Shown here: positions 41,336 to 48,355 of the stretch, piece by piece | Position numbering within the stretch: position 1 is the first letter of the stretch | Layout of the letters: each line of letters starts with the position of its first letter | Source: Solimonas sp040066175 | Lineage (GTDB): Bacteria > Pseudomonadota > Gammaproteobacteria > Nevskiales > Nevskiaceae | Length of the DNA stretch: 64,000 nucleotides | NCBI RefSeq assembly: GCF_040066175.1 | Contig: NZ_JBEAAM010000001.1 | Location: 181,299 to 245,298 of the forward strand | Direction of reading: 5' to 3' | Notes under the pieces: model-generated | What the model saw: the letters and a program-made list of their open reading frames with translations, nothing else | What the model was told of the DNA's origin: nothing | Database searches by the model: none | Position numbers and translations under genes: made by a program

Positions 41336-41793
41336 GCCGCACGCTGCGAGTCTTCGCCGTCGCCATCGCATTGACGCTGGCCGCCTGCGGCGGCGGCAAG
41401 GCGGTGCGCGTCGATCCCGCCCTCCGTCATCAGATCGTGCTCGACGCGCTTGGCCAGGTCGGCCGGCCGTATCGCTACGGCGGCGCGACGCCGGAGGGCT
41501 TCGACTGCAGCGGACTGGTGCAGTACGTCTTTGCTCAGACCGGCATCCGTCTGCCGCGCACGACGCTCGAACAGCGCGCGGCCGGCGACCGCATCGACGC
41601 GAGCGACATCGAACCCGGCGACCTGCTGTTCTACCGCTTCGCGCGCAGCGGCGCGGTGGACCACGTCGCGATCTACCTCGGCGAAGGCCAGGCCATCCAC
41701 GCGCCCGCCTCCGGCCGCGCCGTCATCGTCGCCGCGATCGACCTGCCGTACTGGCGCAAGCACTTCGTTGAGGCGGTGAGAATCCTGAGATAG
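41332..41793 (+). CDS. NlpC/P60 (C40) peptidase lipoprotein
   Basis: This 153-residue protein has a lipobox (LTLAACGGG) and an NlpC/P60 domain with the catalytic cysteine in GFDCSGLVQYVF near 55, His in VDHVAIYLGEG near 105 and a polar third residue in QAIHAPASG near 118. Members cut peptidoglycan stem peptides. The start is GTG overlapping the GST stop (GTGA); longer openings overlap GST. It is convergent with htpG, three bases apart. Confidence 0.9.
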   Translation: MSRTLRVFAVAIALTLAACGGGKAVRVDPALRHQIVLDALGQVGRPYRYGGATPEGFDCSGLVQYVFAQTGIRLPRTTLEQRAAGDRIDASDIEPGDLLFYRFARSGAVDHVAIYLGEGQAIHAPASGRAVIVAAIDLPYWRKHFVEAVRILR

Positions 41794-41796
41794 CCA

Positions 41797-43683
41797 CTAC
41801 AGGAGGATCCGCGGCCTTTCGCTCAGGCTGCCGAGCAGCAGCGCGTTGAGCCGCTTGACGAACGCGGACGGGTCTTCGAGCTGGCCGCCTTCGGCGAGCA
41901 CCGCCTGTCCGTAGAGCAGCTCGACCAGATCGCTGAAGGCGGCTTCATCCGCCGCGTCCTTGAGCCGTGCGACCAGCGGGTGACTGCCGTTGAGTTCGAG
42001 GATCGCCTTCGACGGCGGCAGGCTCTCGCCGGCGCGCTTGAGGATCTCCTCCAGCCGCCGCGACAGCGCATGCTCGGCCGCGACCAGGCAGGACGGCGAC
42101 TCGGTCAGGCGTGACGACAGGCGCACCGACTCGACGCGGCCGCCGAGCACGCGCTGCGCGCGTTCCAGCACCTCCTTGAACTCGCCCTCGAGCCGCGCCT
42201 TGTCCGCGGTTTCGATCCTGCTTTCCACGTCCTTGGATGCGCGCGCCACCGATTCCAGCTTCTTGCCCTGGTACTCGGTCAGGTGCGACACGAGCCATTC
42301 GTCGATGCGGTCGGTCAGCAGCAGCACCTCGAAGTTCCGCGCACGGAAACCCTCCAGGTGCGGGCTGCCGCGCGCGGCGGACAGGGTGTCCGCGGTGAGG
42401 TAGTAGATCTTGTCCTGCCCATCCGGCATGCGGCCGAGATAGGCATCCAGCGACACCTCCGGCCTGTCGGTCTGCGCGGTCGAATGGAAGCGGCACAGTC
42501 GGGCGATGCGCTCGCGGTTGCCGGCATCCTCGACGATGCCTTCCTTGAGCACGGCGCCGAAGGCGGTCCAGAACTTCGCGTAGTCGTCGGGACGCTTCTC
42601 CGCCAGTTCGTCGAGCAGGTCGAGCACGCGCTTGACCAGTGCGCTGCGGATCTTCTCGACCGTGCGGTTGTTCTGCAGGATCTCGCGCGACACGTTGAGC
42701 GGCAGGTCGGCGGTATCGACCAGGCCGCGCACGAAGCGCAGGTACGGTGGCAGCAGCTCGGCCGCCTTGTCCATGATGAAGACGCGCTTGACGTAGAGCT
42801 GCACGCCGCGCGCGTGCTCGCGGTCCCACAGGTCGAACGGCGCAGTAGCCGGGATGTACAGCAACGAGGTGTATTCGAGCGTGCCTTCGACGCGGTGATG
42901 CGCCCAGGCCAGCGGCTTGTCGAAGTCGTGCGAAAGGTGTTGGTAGAACTGCTCGTAGTCCTCGTCCTTGAGCTCGCTCTTCGGACGCGTCCAGAACGCG
43001 CGCGCCTGGTTGAGCGTCTCCGGCTCGCCCTTGTCCTTCTTCAGGCGGATCGGCAGGCCGATGTGGTCCGAGTAGCGCCGCACGATCGCACGCAGCCGGT
43101 AGTCCTCCAGGAACTCCCGCGCATTGTCACGCAGATGCAGGATCACCTCGGTGCCGCGATCGGTCTTGAACGAAGGCTCGACGGTGAACTCGCCCTCGCC
43201 GTCCGACTCCCAGCGCACCGCGTCGGCGTCGGCACGCTTGGTCAGCACGGTCACGCGGTCGGCGACGATGAACGCGGAGTAGAAACCGACACCGAACTGG
43301 CCGATCAGCTGCGCGTCCTTCTTCTGGTCGCCGGACAGGGCTTCGAGGAAGCGCCTGGTCCCCGAGCGCGCGATCGTGCCGAGGTTGTCGATCACTTCCT
43401 CGCGCGACATGCCGACGCCGTTGTCGCGCACCGTCAGCGTGCCGGCGGCGGGGTCCGCAATCAGTTCGATGACGAGCTCGTCGGCACCGAGCATCTCCGG
43501 CTTGCCGATCGCCTCGAAACGCAGCTTGTCGCAGGCATCGGAGGCATTGGAGATCAGCTCGCGCAGGAAGATCTCGCGGTTGGAGTACAGCGAATGGATC
43601 ATCAGGTGCAGGACCTGACGCACTTCGGCCTGGAACTCCCGCTTCTCGCTAGTGGCCTGCGGCGTGTCTGCCGTCGCACTCAT
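41797..43683 (-). CDS. htpG: Chaperone protein HtpG (bacterial Hsp90)
   Basis: At 628 residues it has the normal three-domain length. N-terminal ATPase motifs are LISNASDACDKLR near 35, DNGVGMS near 82 and GQFGVGFYSAFIVADRV near 125; the middle domain has RGVVD-type LRFVRGLVDTADLPLNVSRE near 325. It folds or protects clients in stress and works with DnaK. No heat-shock promoter is evident in the short space before it; the space holds the rplS terminator. Confidence 0.96.
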   Translation of the reverse strand: MSATADTPQATSEKREFQAEVRQVLHLMIHSLYSNREIFLRELISNASDACDKLRFEAIGKPEMLGADELVIELIADPAAGTLTVRDNGVGMSREEVIDNLGTIARSGTRRFLEALSGDQKKDAQLIGQFGVGFYSAFIVADRVTVLTKRADADAVRWESDGEGEFTVEPSFKTDRGTEVILHLRDNAREFLEDYRLRAIVRRYSDHIGLPIRLKKDKGEPETLNQARAFWTRPKSELKDEDYEQFYQHLSHDFDKPLAWAHHRVEGTLEYTSLLYIPATAPFDLWDREHARGVQLYVKRVFIMDKAAELLPPYLRFVRGLVDTADLPLNVSREILQNNRTVEKIRSALVKRVLDLLDELAEKRPDDYAKFWTAFGAVLKEGIVEDAGNRERIARLCRFHSTAQTDRPEVSLDAYLGRMPDGQDKIYYLTADTLSAARGSPHLEGFRARNFEVLLLTDRIDEWLVSHLTEYQGKKLESVARASKDVESRIETADKARLEGEFKEVLERAQRVLGGRVESVRLSSRLTESPSCLVAAEHALSRRLEEILKRAGESLPPSKAILELNGSHPLVARLKDAADEAAFSDLVELLYGQAVLAEGGQLEDPSAFVKRLNALLLGSLSERPRILL

Positions 43684-43756
43684 CGTCTATGACTCCCGGT
43701 TGTCATTCGTGATGCGGCAGCAGTGGGGGCGGAAATCACGCTTTCAAGCGCGCACG

Positions 43757-43789
43757 AAAAACCCCGGGGCCCGTGACGGACCCCGGGGT
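43757..43789 (-). terminator. Terminator of the rpsP-rimM-trmD-rplS operon
   Basis: ACCCCGGGG and CCCCGGGGT form a 9-bp stem; on the minus strand it is followed by TTTTT-like sequence (AAAAA at 43757-43761 on the plus strand), 44 bases after the rplS stop. Confidence 0.88.
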
Positions 43790-43832
43790 CGAAACCGCGA
43801 CCGGACGCAGGCGCCGTAGCCGGCGCTGGCGC

Positions 43833-44186
43833 TCAGGACAGCTTTTCGGCGATGCGCGCAGCCTTGCCGGACAGGTCGCGCAGGTAGTACAGCTTGGCGC
43901 GACGCACGTCGCCGCGGCGCTTGACGCTGATCTCGGCGACCTGCGGGCTGTAGGTCTGGAACACGCGCTCCACGCCCTCGCCGTGCGACACCTTGCGCAC
44001 GGTGAACGCGGAGTGCAGGCCGCGGTTGCGCTTGGCGATGACCACGCCCTCGAAGGCCTGCAGGCGCTCGCGGTCGCCTTCCTTCACCTTGACCTTGACC
44101 TCGACGGTATCGCCGGCACGGAAGTCCGGGACCTTCTTGGTCATCTGCTCCGCCTCAATCGCGGAAATGATCTTGTTCGCGCGCAT
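43833..44186 (-). CDS. rplS: 50S ribosomal protein L19
   Basis: This 117-residue protein shows the L19 blocks FRAGDTVEVKVKVKEGDRERLQAFEGVVI and VERVFQTYSP, and ends KLYYLRDLSGKAARI. L19 sits at the 30S-50S interface. It is the last gene of the standard rpsP-rimM-trmD-rplS operon, 23 bases after trmD. The start at MRANKIISAIEAEQM matches family length. Confidence 0.97.
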   Translation of the reverse strand: MRANKIISAIEAEQMTKKVPDFRAGDTVEVKVKVKEGDRERLQAFEGVVIAKRNRGLHSAFTVRKVSHGEGVERVFQTYSPQVAEISVKRRGDVRRAKLYYLRDLSGKAARIAEKLS

Positions 44187-44209
44187 CGTCTTCACCCAAA
44201 AAACTGCGG

Positions 44210-44956
44210 TTACCCGTTGACTCGCTGTTCGGAGATGAACTCCCCGAGCAGCGTCCTTGCCTCGTCGTCCAGCTCGATCCCCTCGAGGAGATCGGGCCGC
44301 TTCAACCACGTCTGTCCCAGGGCCTGCTTCAGGCGCCAGCGCGCGATGCGCGCATGGTCACCGGACAGCAGCACCTCCGGCACCGCCTGGCCGCGCCAGG
44401 TTTCCGGGCGCGTGTAGTGCGGGTGATCGAGCAGTCCGTTCGAGAACGAATCGTTCTCGGCCGACTGCGCGTGCCCCAGCACTCCGGGCAGCAATCTTGC
44501 CACGGCGTCGATGACCACCATCGCCGCCAGCTCGCCGCCGGACAACACGAAGTCGCCCAGCGACAGCTCGAAATCCACTTCCGCCTGCACGAAGCGCTCA
44601 TCGAGCCCTTCGTACCGGCCGCAGAGCAATATCAGGCTCTGCTCCTGCGCCAGCCGTTCCGCCCATCGCTGGTCGAAACGCTCGCCCTGCGGCGACATCA
44701 GCACCACCCTGGGTGCCCCGCCGAGCGACCTCTTCGCCGCCGCCACCGCGGCCGTCAGCGGCTCGGCTTCCATCACCATCCCCGGCCCGCCGCCGTAAGG
44801 CCGGTCATCGACGCGGCGCCAGCGGTTCCCGCTGCTGTCGCGCAGGTCGCGCGCGTGCAGCGACAAAGCTCCGACTTCGACCGCGATGCGCGGCATGCCG
44901 TGCCGTGCGACCTGCTCAACCCACTCGGGGAACAGGCTGATCACCTCGATTCGCAT
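44210..44956 (-). CDS. trmD: tRNA (guanine-N1)-methyltransferase
   Basis: At 248 residues, TrmD methylates G37 of tRNAs that read CNN codons, preventing frameshifts. The knot region that binds S-adenosylmethionine is seen as LLCGRYEGLDERFV near 110 and the LGDFVLSGGELAAMV block near 131. The start lies one base after the rimM stop, indicating tight coupling. Confidence 0.98.
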   Translation of the reverse strand: MRIEVISLFPEWVEQVARHGMPRIAVEVGALSLHARDLRDSSGNRWRRVDDRPYGGGPGMVMEAEPLTAAVAAAKRSLGGAPRVVLMSPQGERFDQRWAERLAQEQSLILLCGRYEGLDERFVQAEVDFELSLGDFVLSGGELAAMVVIDAVARLLPGVLGHAQSAENDSFSNGLLDHPHYTRPETWRGQAVPEVLLSGDHARIARWRLKQALGQTWLKRPDLLEGIELDDEARTLLGEFISEQRVNG

Positions 44957-44957
44957 C

Positions 44958-45479
44958 TCAGTAATCCGCGTCCCACTCGCACAGGATGCGTCCTGCCGCC
45001 AGCTCCACGCGCTTGATGATGGGGCCGCGCACGAACGGGATCAGCCGTTCGGAACCCGCGTCGTCCACCACCAGCACATCCTGCACGCCATTGCTGGTCA
45101 CGTCCCGCACACGGCCGAGCCGCGCGCCGGACCTGCCCACCACGTCCAGGCCGATCAGATCGACCCAGTAATACTGCCCTTTCGGCAGCTTCGGCAGGTC
45201 CTCCCTGCCGACTTGAATCTGTGCGCCGACCAGGCGCGCCGCAGCATCGCGGTCGTCGATCGCCTGGCCCTGGGCGTTCCCGAGATGGGCGACCACGCCG
45301 TTGCCGTGCGCGCGTCCCTCGATCAACCGGACCTCGGTCTCCTGATCGCCCTGCCGGAGCCACCAGCGCGGGTACTTCAGGATCCTGGTCGCCGGGCGGG
45401 TCTGCGCATCGATGTGCAGCCAGCCGCGGACGCCGTACACACCGGCGACGCGGCCCAGCGTCACCCGGCGACCGGTCAT
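44958..45479 (-). CDS. rimM: Ribosome maturation factor RimM
   Basis: This 173-residue protein has an N-terminal RimM domain (LGRVAGVYGVRGWLHI) and a C-terminal PRC barrel (YYWVDLIGLDVVGRSG ... VLVVDDAGSERLIPFV). It assists 30S assembly near the S19 binding region. It sits four bases after rpsP. Confidence 0.97.
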   Translation of the reverse strand: MTGRRVTLGRVAGVYGVRGWLHIDAQTRPATRILKYPRWWLRQGDQETEVRLIEGRAHGNGVVAHLGNAQGQAIDDRDAAARLVGAQIQVGREDLPKLPKGQYYWVDLIGLDVVGRSGARLGRVRDVTSNGVQDVLVVDDAGSERLIPFVRGPIIKRVELAAGRILCEWDADY

Positions 45480-45483
45480 GGCT

Positions 45484-45735
45484 TCAGGCCGCGGCCTTGG
45501 GCGCCGACTTGATCAGGTACGCCACGCGCTCCGACACCTGCGCGCCCTTCTTCTGCCACTGCTCGACCTTGGCCAGATCCAGCACCAGCTTCTGCTCGGC
45601 GCCCTTGGCGTTCGGGTTGTAGTAGCCCAGACGCTCGATGAAGCGGCCATCGCGCGGATTGCTCTTCTCGGTCGCCACCACGTGGTAGAACGGCCGCTTC
45701 TTCGCGCCGGCGCGGGCCAAACGAATCGTTACCAT
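45484..45735 (-). CDS. rpsP: 30S ribosomal protein S16
   Basis: This 83-residue protein begins MVTIRLARAGAKKRPFYHVV and contains RDGRFIERLGYYNP, the S16 hallmark. It is a primary 16S rRNA-binding protein and the first gene of the operon. Confidence 0.98.
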   Translation of the reverse strand: MVTIRLARAGAKKRPFYHVVATEKSNPRDGRFIERLGYYNPNAKGAEQKLVLDLAKVEQWQKKGAQVSERVAYLIKSAPKAAA

Positions 45736-45750
45736 GTCTTTATCCAATGA

Positions 45751-45772
45751 CAAAAGCGGCGACGAGGCCGCT
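45751..45772 (-). promoter_or_regulatory. Hairpin with T-run in the rpsP leader
   Basis: On the minus strand AGCGGC and GCCGCT form a 6-bp stem followed at once by TTTTG, 15 bases before the rpsP start. It has attenuator or terminator form and could set operon expression. Confidence 0.4.
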
Positions 45773-45784
45773 GAAAGGGCGCGT

Positions 45785-45790
45785 ATTGTA
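45785..45790 (-). promoter_or_regulatory. Probable -10 element of the rpsP operon
   Basis: Minus-strand TACAAT, five of six to the sigma-70 consensus, lies about 50 bases before rpsP; the -35 (CTGGAA, 17 bases upstream) is weak. Confidence 0.5.
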
Positions 45791-45965
45791 GCGATTTCGT
45801 GACGGATTTCCAGCGTGGCCGGACCCGTCGCAGGACTGCGCGACCGACCCCTGTCACGACCGGCCGCGCCGCTCGTCCTGCCATCGACGCCGGAGATCAT
45901 CCGCGGCCGAGGCCTGCGGTGCATTTGCTAAACTGCCCGGACAATAACGACCCCTCCCCACACGC

Positions 45966-46532
45966 ATGCGCTCGATTCGTGGCCGCAGCCTGTCACGCCT
46001 GCTGTTCGTTGCCCTCCTGCCCTTGTCGGCCGCGGCGCAGACGCAGGACATGACCGACCGGGCGATCCGGCTCGATCAGGCGATCCAGGCACTCAAGGAC
46101 GAGGTGCTGGACGTCAGCCGCGATGCGCAGGCGGTCGAGAACGCGGTGCTGGCGCCGGAGGACCAGCGGGTCTCCATCTACGTCAGCCTGGCCATCCGCG
46201 GACTGCTGCTCGACGAGATCCGCATCGCCATCGACGGCGGACCGGACGAGCTGTATCGCTACGACGAGACTGAGGCCCGGGCGCTGCTCGCCGCGAACAG
46301 CGCCCAGCGTGTCCTGCGCACCGCCGTGGCGGTCGGGCCGCACCGCATCCGCTTCAGCTATAGCGGTCGCTACGCCGACACCGCACCGGACAGTCCGCCA
46401 GTGACCGGCCAGTACGAGGCGATCTTCGACAAGGACTACCGGGAATCCGAACTCGAATTCCATCTCAGCCGCGCCAGCCGTTTCGGCGACCAGATCAGGA
46501 CCAGCATGAAAGAGTGGCGGAGGCAGCGATGA
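45966..46532 (+). CDS. Secreted protein of unknown function, first gene of the Agl-like cluster
   Basis: This 188-residue protein has a signal peptide (LLFVALLPLSAAAQ), a helical segment with coiled-coil character (RAIRLDQAIQALKDEVLDV, about 31-60) and a beta-rich C-terminal half (VSIYVSLAIRGLLLDEIRIAIDGG). It ends in a basic tail. I do not recognise a named family. Its stop overlaps the next gene (ATGA), and the following eight genes run the same way, so it belongs to the putative envelope machine. Confidence 0.75.
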   Translation: MRSIRGRSLSRLLFVALLPLSAAAQTQDMTDRAIRLDQAIQALKDEVLDVSRDAQAVENAVLAPEDQRVSIYVSLAIRGLLLDEIRIAIDGGPDELYRYDETEARALLAANSAQRVLRTAVAVGPHRIRFSYSGRYADTAPDSPPVTGQYEAIFDKDYRESELEFHLSRASRFGDQIRTSMKEWRRQR

Positions 46533-48355
46533 GACTCCGTCCGATGGCCGGCGCGCTGGCATCTGCCCTGCTGGCCGGCGCGCTGGCTTCCGCCCAGGCC
46601 GCCGAGATCTACGTGCCGGGCACGCTCGCCGATCCGCGCGTGCGCGCTGCGGAGTATCTGGACCACAACGACCGGCATTTCTCGGCGATCGTCGAGCTGC
46701 TGATCGTGGCCGATCGCGCCGATCCGCTGCGCATGCCCGCGGAACTGCAGACCCGCCTGGCGGGCAACTATCTGTCGTTCGGCATGCGCGACCGCGCCGA
46801 AGCCTTGTACCGGCGTCTGGCGGCCACGTCCGCCGACCCGCTCGAAGCGGCACGCGCGCAGCTGCGGGTCGCCGCGTTCGACTACCAGCGCGGCTACACC
46901 GCCGAGGCCCGCGCGACGCTGTCGCGCCTGCGCAGCACCTTGCCCGCGGAGCTCCGGCTCGAGTGGCAGGACCTGATGGCGCGCGTGCTGATGAGTGACG
47001 CACGCTATGGCGAAGCCGCGGAGATCCTCGCCGAAGGCACCTCGTCGCGCGAGCAGTCTCCGTTCGCGCTGTACAACCTCGGCATCGCCTTGATCAACGA
47101 CGGCCGCGCACCGCAAGGCCAGACCGTGCTCGACCGTGTCGGCCGGCTGGTGCCGCGCAACGCTGAGGAACTGGCCCTGCGCGACCGCGCCAACCTGAGC
47201 CTGGGCTGGCACTTCCTCGAAGCCAAGCAGGGTGGCACCGCACAGCCGGTCTTCGAGCGCGTGCGGGTCGAGGGTCCGTTCTCGAACCGCGCGCTGCTCG
47301 GCCTGGGCTGGTCGGCACTGGCGCCGCAGGGCGAGCGCATCCAGAAAGCCCCGGTCGGCGACGAGAGCCTCGACGCTACGCCGTTCACCACGTTCTCGAC
47401 GCTCGGCGTGCTGCTGCGGCCCGGCTATGCCGAGGACGACATCTTCAAGCGCGCCGGCCTGAGCGCGTTTCGACTGACCCGCGCCAGCAAGCGCGAGGAA
47501 GAGGATCTCAAGCGCGCGCTGGTGCCGTGGGTCGAACTGATCTCGCGCGACCCGATGGACGCCGCGGTGCAGGAGGCCTGGCTCGCGATCCCCTTCACGC
47601 TCGACCGCCTCGGCGCCTACACGCAGGCGCTGCAGTACTACGAACGCGCGGTCGAGGTGCTGGAAACCGCGCGAGGCCGCATGGATGCGGCGATCGCTTC
47701 GATCCGCCAGGGACGCATGGTCGAGACCATCGTGCGCCGCGAGGTGGACTCCGAGGCAGGGTGGAAATGGCAGCTGCTCGACCTTCCCGACGCCCCGGAG
47801 ACCTACTTCCTGCAGAGCCTGATCGCCGAACACCGGTTCCAGGAGGCCCTGAAGAACTACCGCGACCTGCGCATGATGATGCGCACGCTGGAAAGCTGGT
47901 CCAAGCGCCTGGCCGGCGTGGAAGTCAGCTACGCCCGCGGCGAACGGCCGTCGGCCAACGCCGACGAACAGGTGCGCCGCGCCCGCAGCGGCTGGACGCC
48001 GCCCTGGGCCGGACTGCCGATCCGGCTGCGCGCCGACACCACGCTCGCCGCGCCCGGCCGCTACGCCGCGCCGGCGCCGGAGACGCCCGCGATCCGGCCC
48101 GCGCTGGCGCTGTCCGGCCCGCGCTCCGGGTTCAACGGTCCGCTCGAGCGCGCGCGCGCCACGCAGCAGCGCATCGCCGCGCTGCGCGCCCCGCTCGCGG
48201 CCACCGCGGCCGAGCAGTCGAAGCTGCTGCAGGACATGGCGCTCGCCGAGCTGGATGGGCAGAAGCGCCAGATCGAGGCCTATCTGGTCGAGGCACGCTT
48301 CGCGCTCGCGCGGCTCTACGACCGCCAGATCAAGGGCGACGCGAATGACCAGTAA
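46529..48355 (+). CDS. Secreted TPR-rich protein
   Basis: At 608 residues it has a signal peptide (ALASAQA), then helix pairs typical of TPR repeats at about 25-200 (NYLSFGMRDRAEALYRRLA, YNLGIALINDGRAPQGQTVL) and again near 360-380 (LGAYTQALQYYERAVEVL). The last 130 residues are P/A-rich and end in a helix. The start is set by the GGAGG site before ATG 46529. It is most likely a periplasmic scaffold. It overlaps the next gene by 11 bases. Confidence 0.85.
   Translation: MRLRPMAGALASALLAGALASAQAAEIYVPGTLADPRVRAAEYLDHNDRHFSAIVELLIVADRADPLRMPAELQTRLAGNYLSFGMRDRAEALYRRLAATSADPLEAARAQLRVAAFDYQRGYTAEARATLSRLRSTLPAELRLEWQDLMARVLMSDARYGEAAEILAEGTSSREQSPFALYNLGIALINDGRAPQGQTVLDRVGRLVPRNAEELALRDRANLSLGWHFLEAKQGGTAQPVFERVRVEGPFSNRALLGLGWSALAPQGERIQKAPVGDESLDATPFTTFSTLGVLLRPGYAEDDIFKRAGLSAFRLTRASKREEEDLKRALVPWVELISRDPMDAAVQEAWLAIPFTLDRLGAYTQALQYYERAVEVLETARGRMDAAIASIRQGRMVETIVRREVDSEAGWKWQLLDLPDAPETYFLQSLIAEHRFQEALKNYRDLRMMMRTLESWSKRLAGVEVSYARGERPSANADEQVRRARSGWTPPWAGLPIRLRADTTLAAPGRYAAPAPETPAIRPALALSGPRSGFNGPLERARATQQRIAALRAPLAATAAEQSKLLQDMALAELDGQKRQIEAYLVEARFALARLYDRQIKGDANDQ

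Noticed and set aside
45925..45947. TTGCTA and ACAATAA as a promoter for the Agl-like cluster
   Set aside because: The two boxes are only about 11 bases apart, too close for sigma-70.
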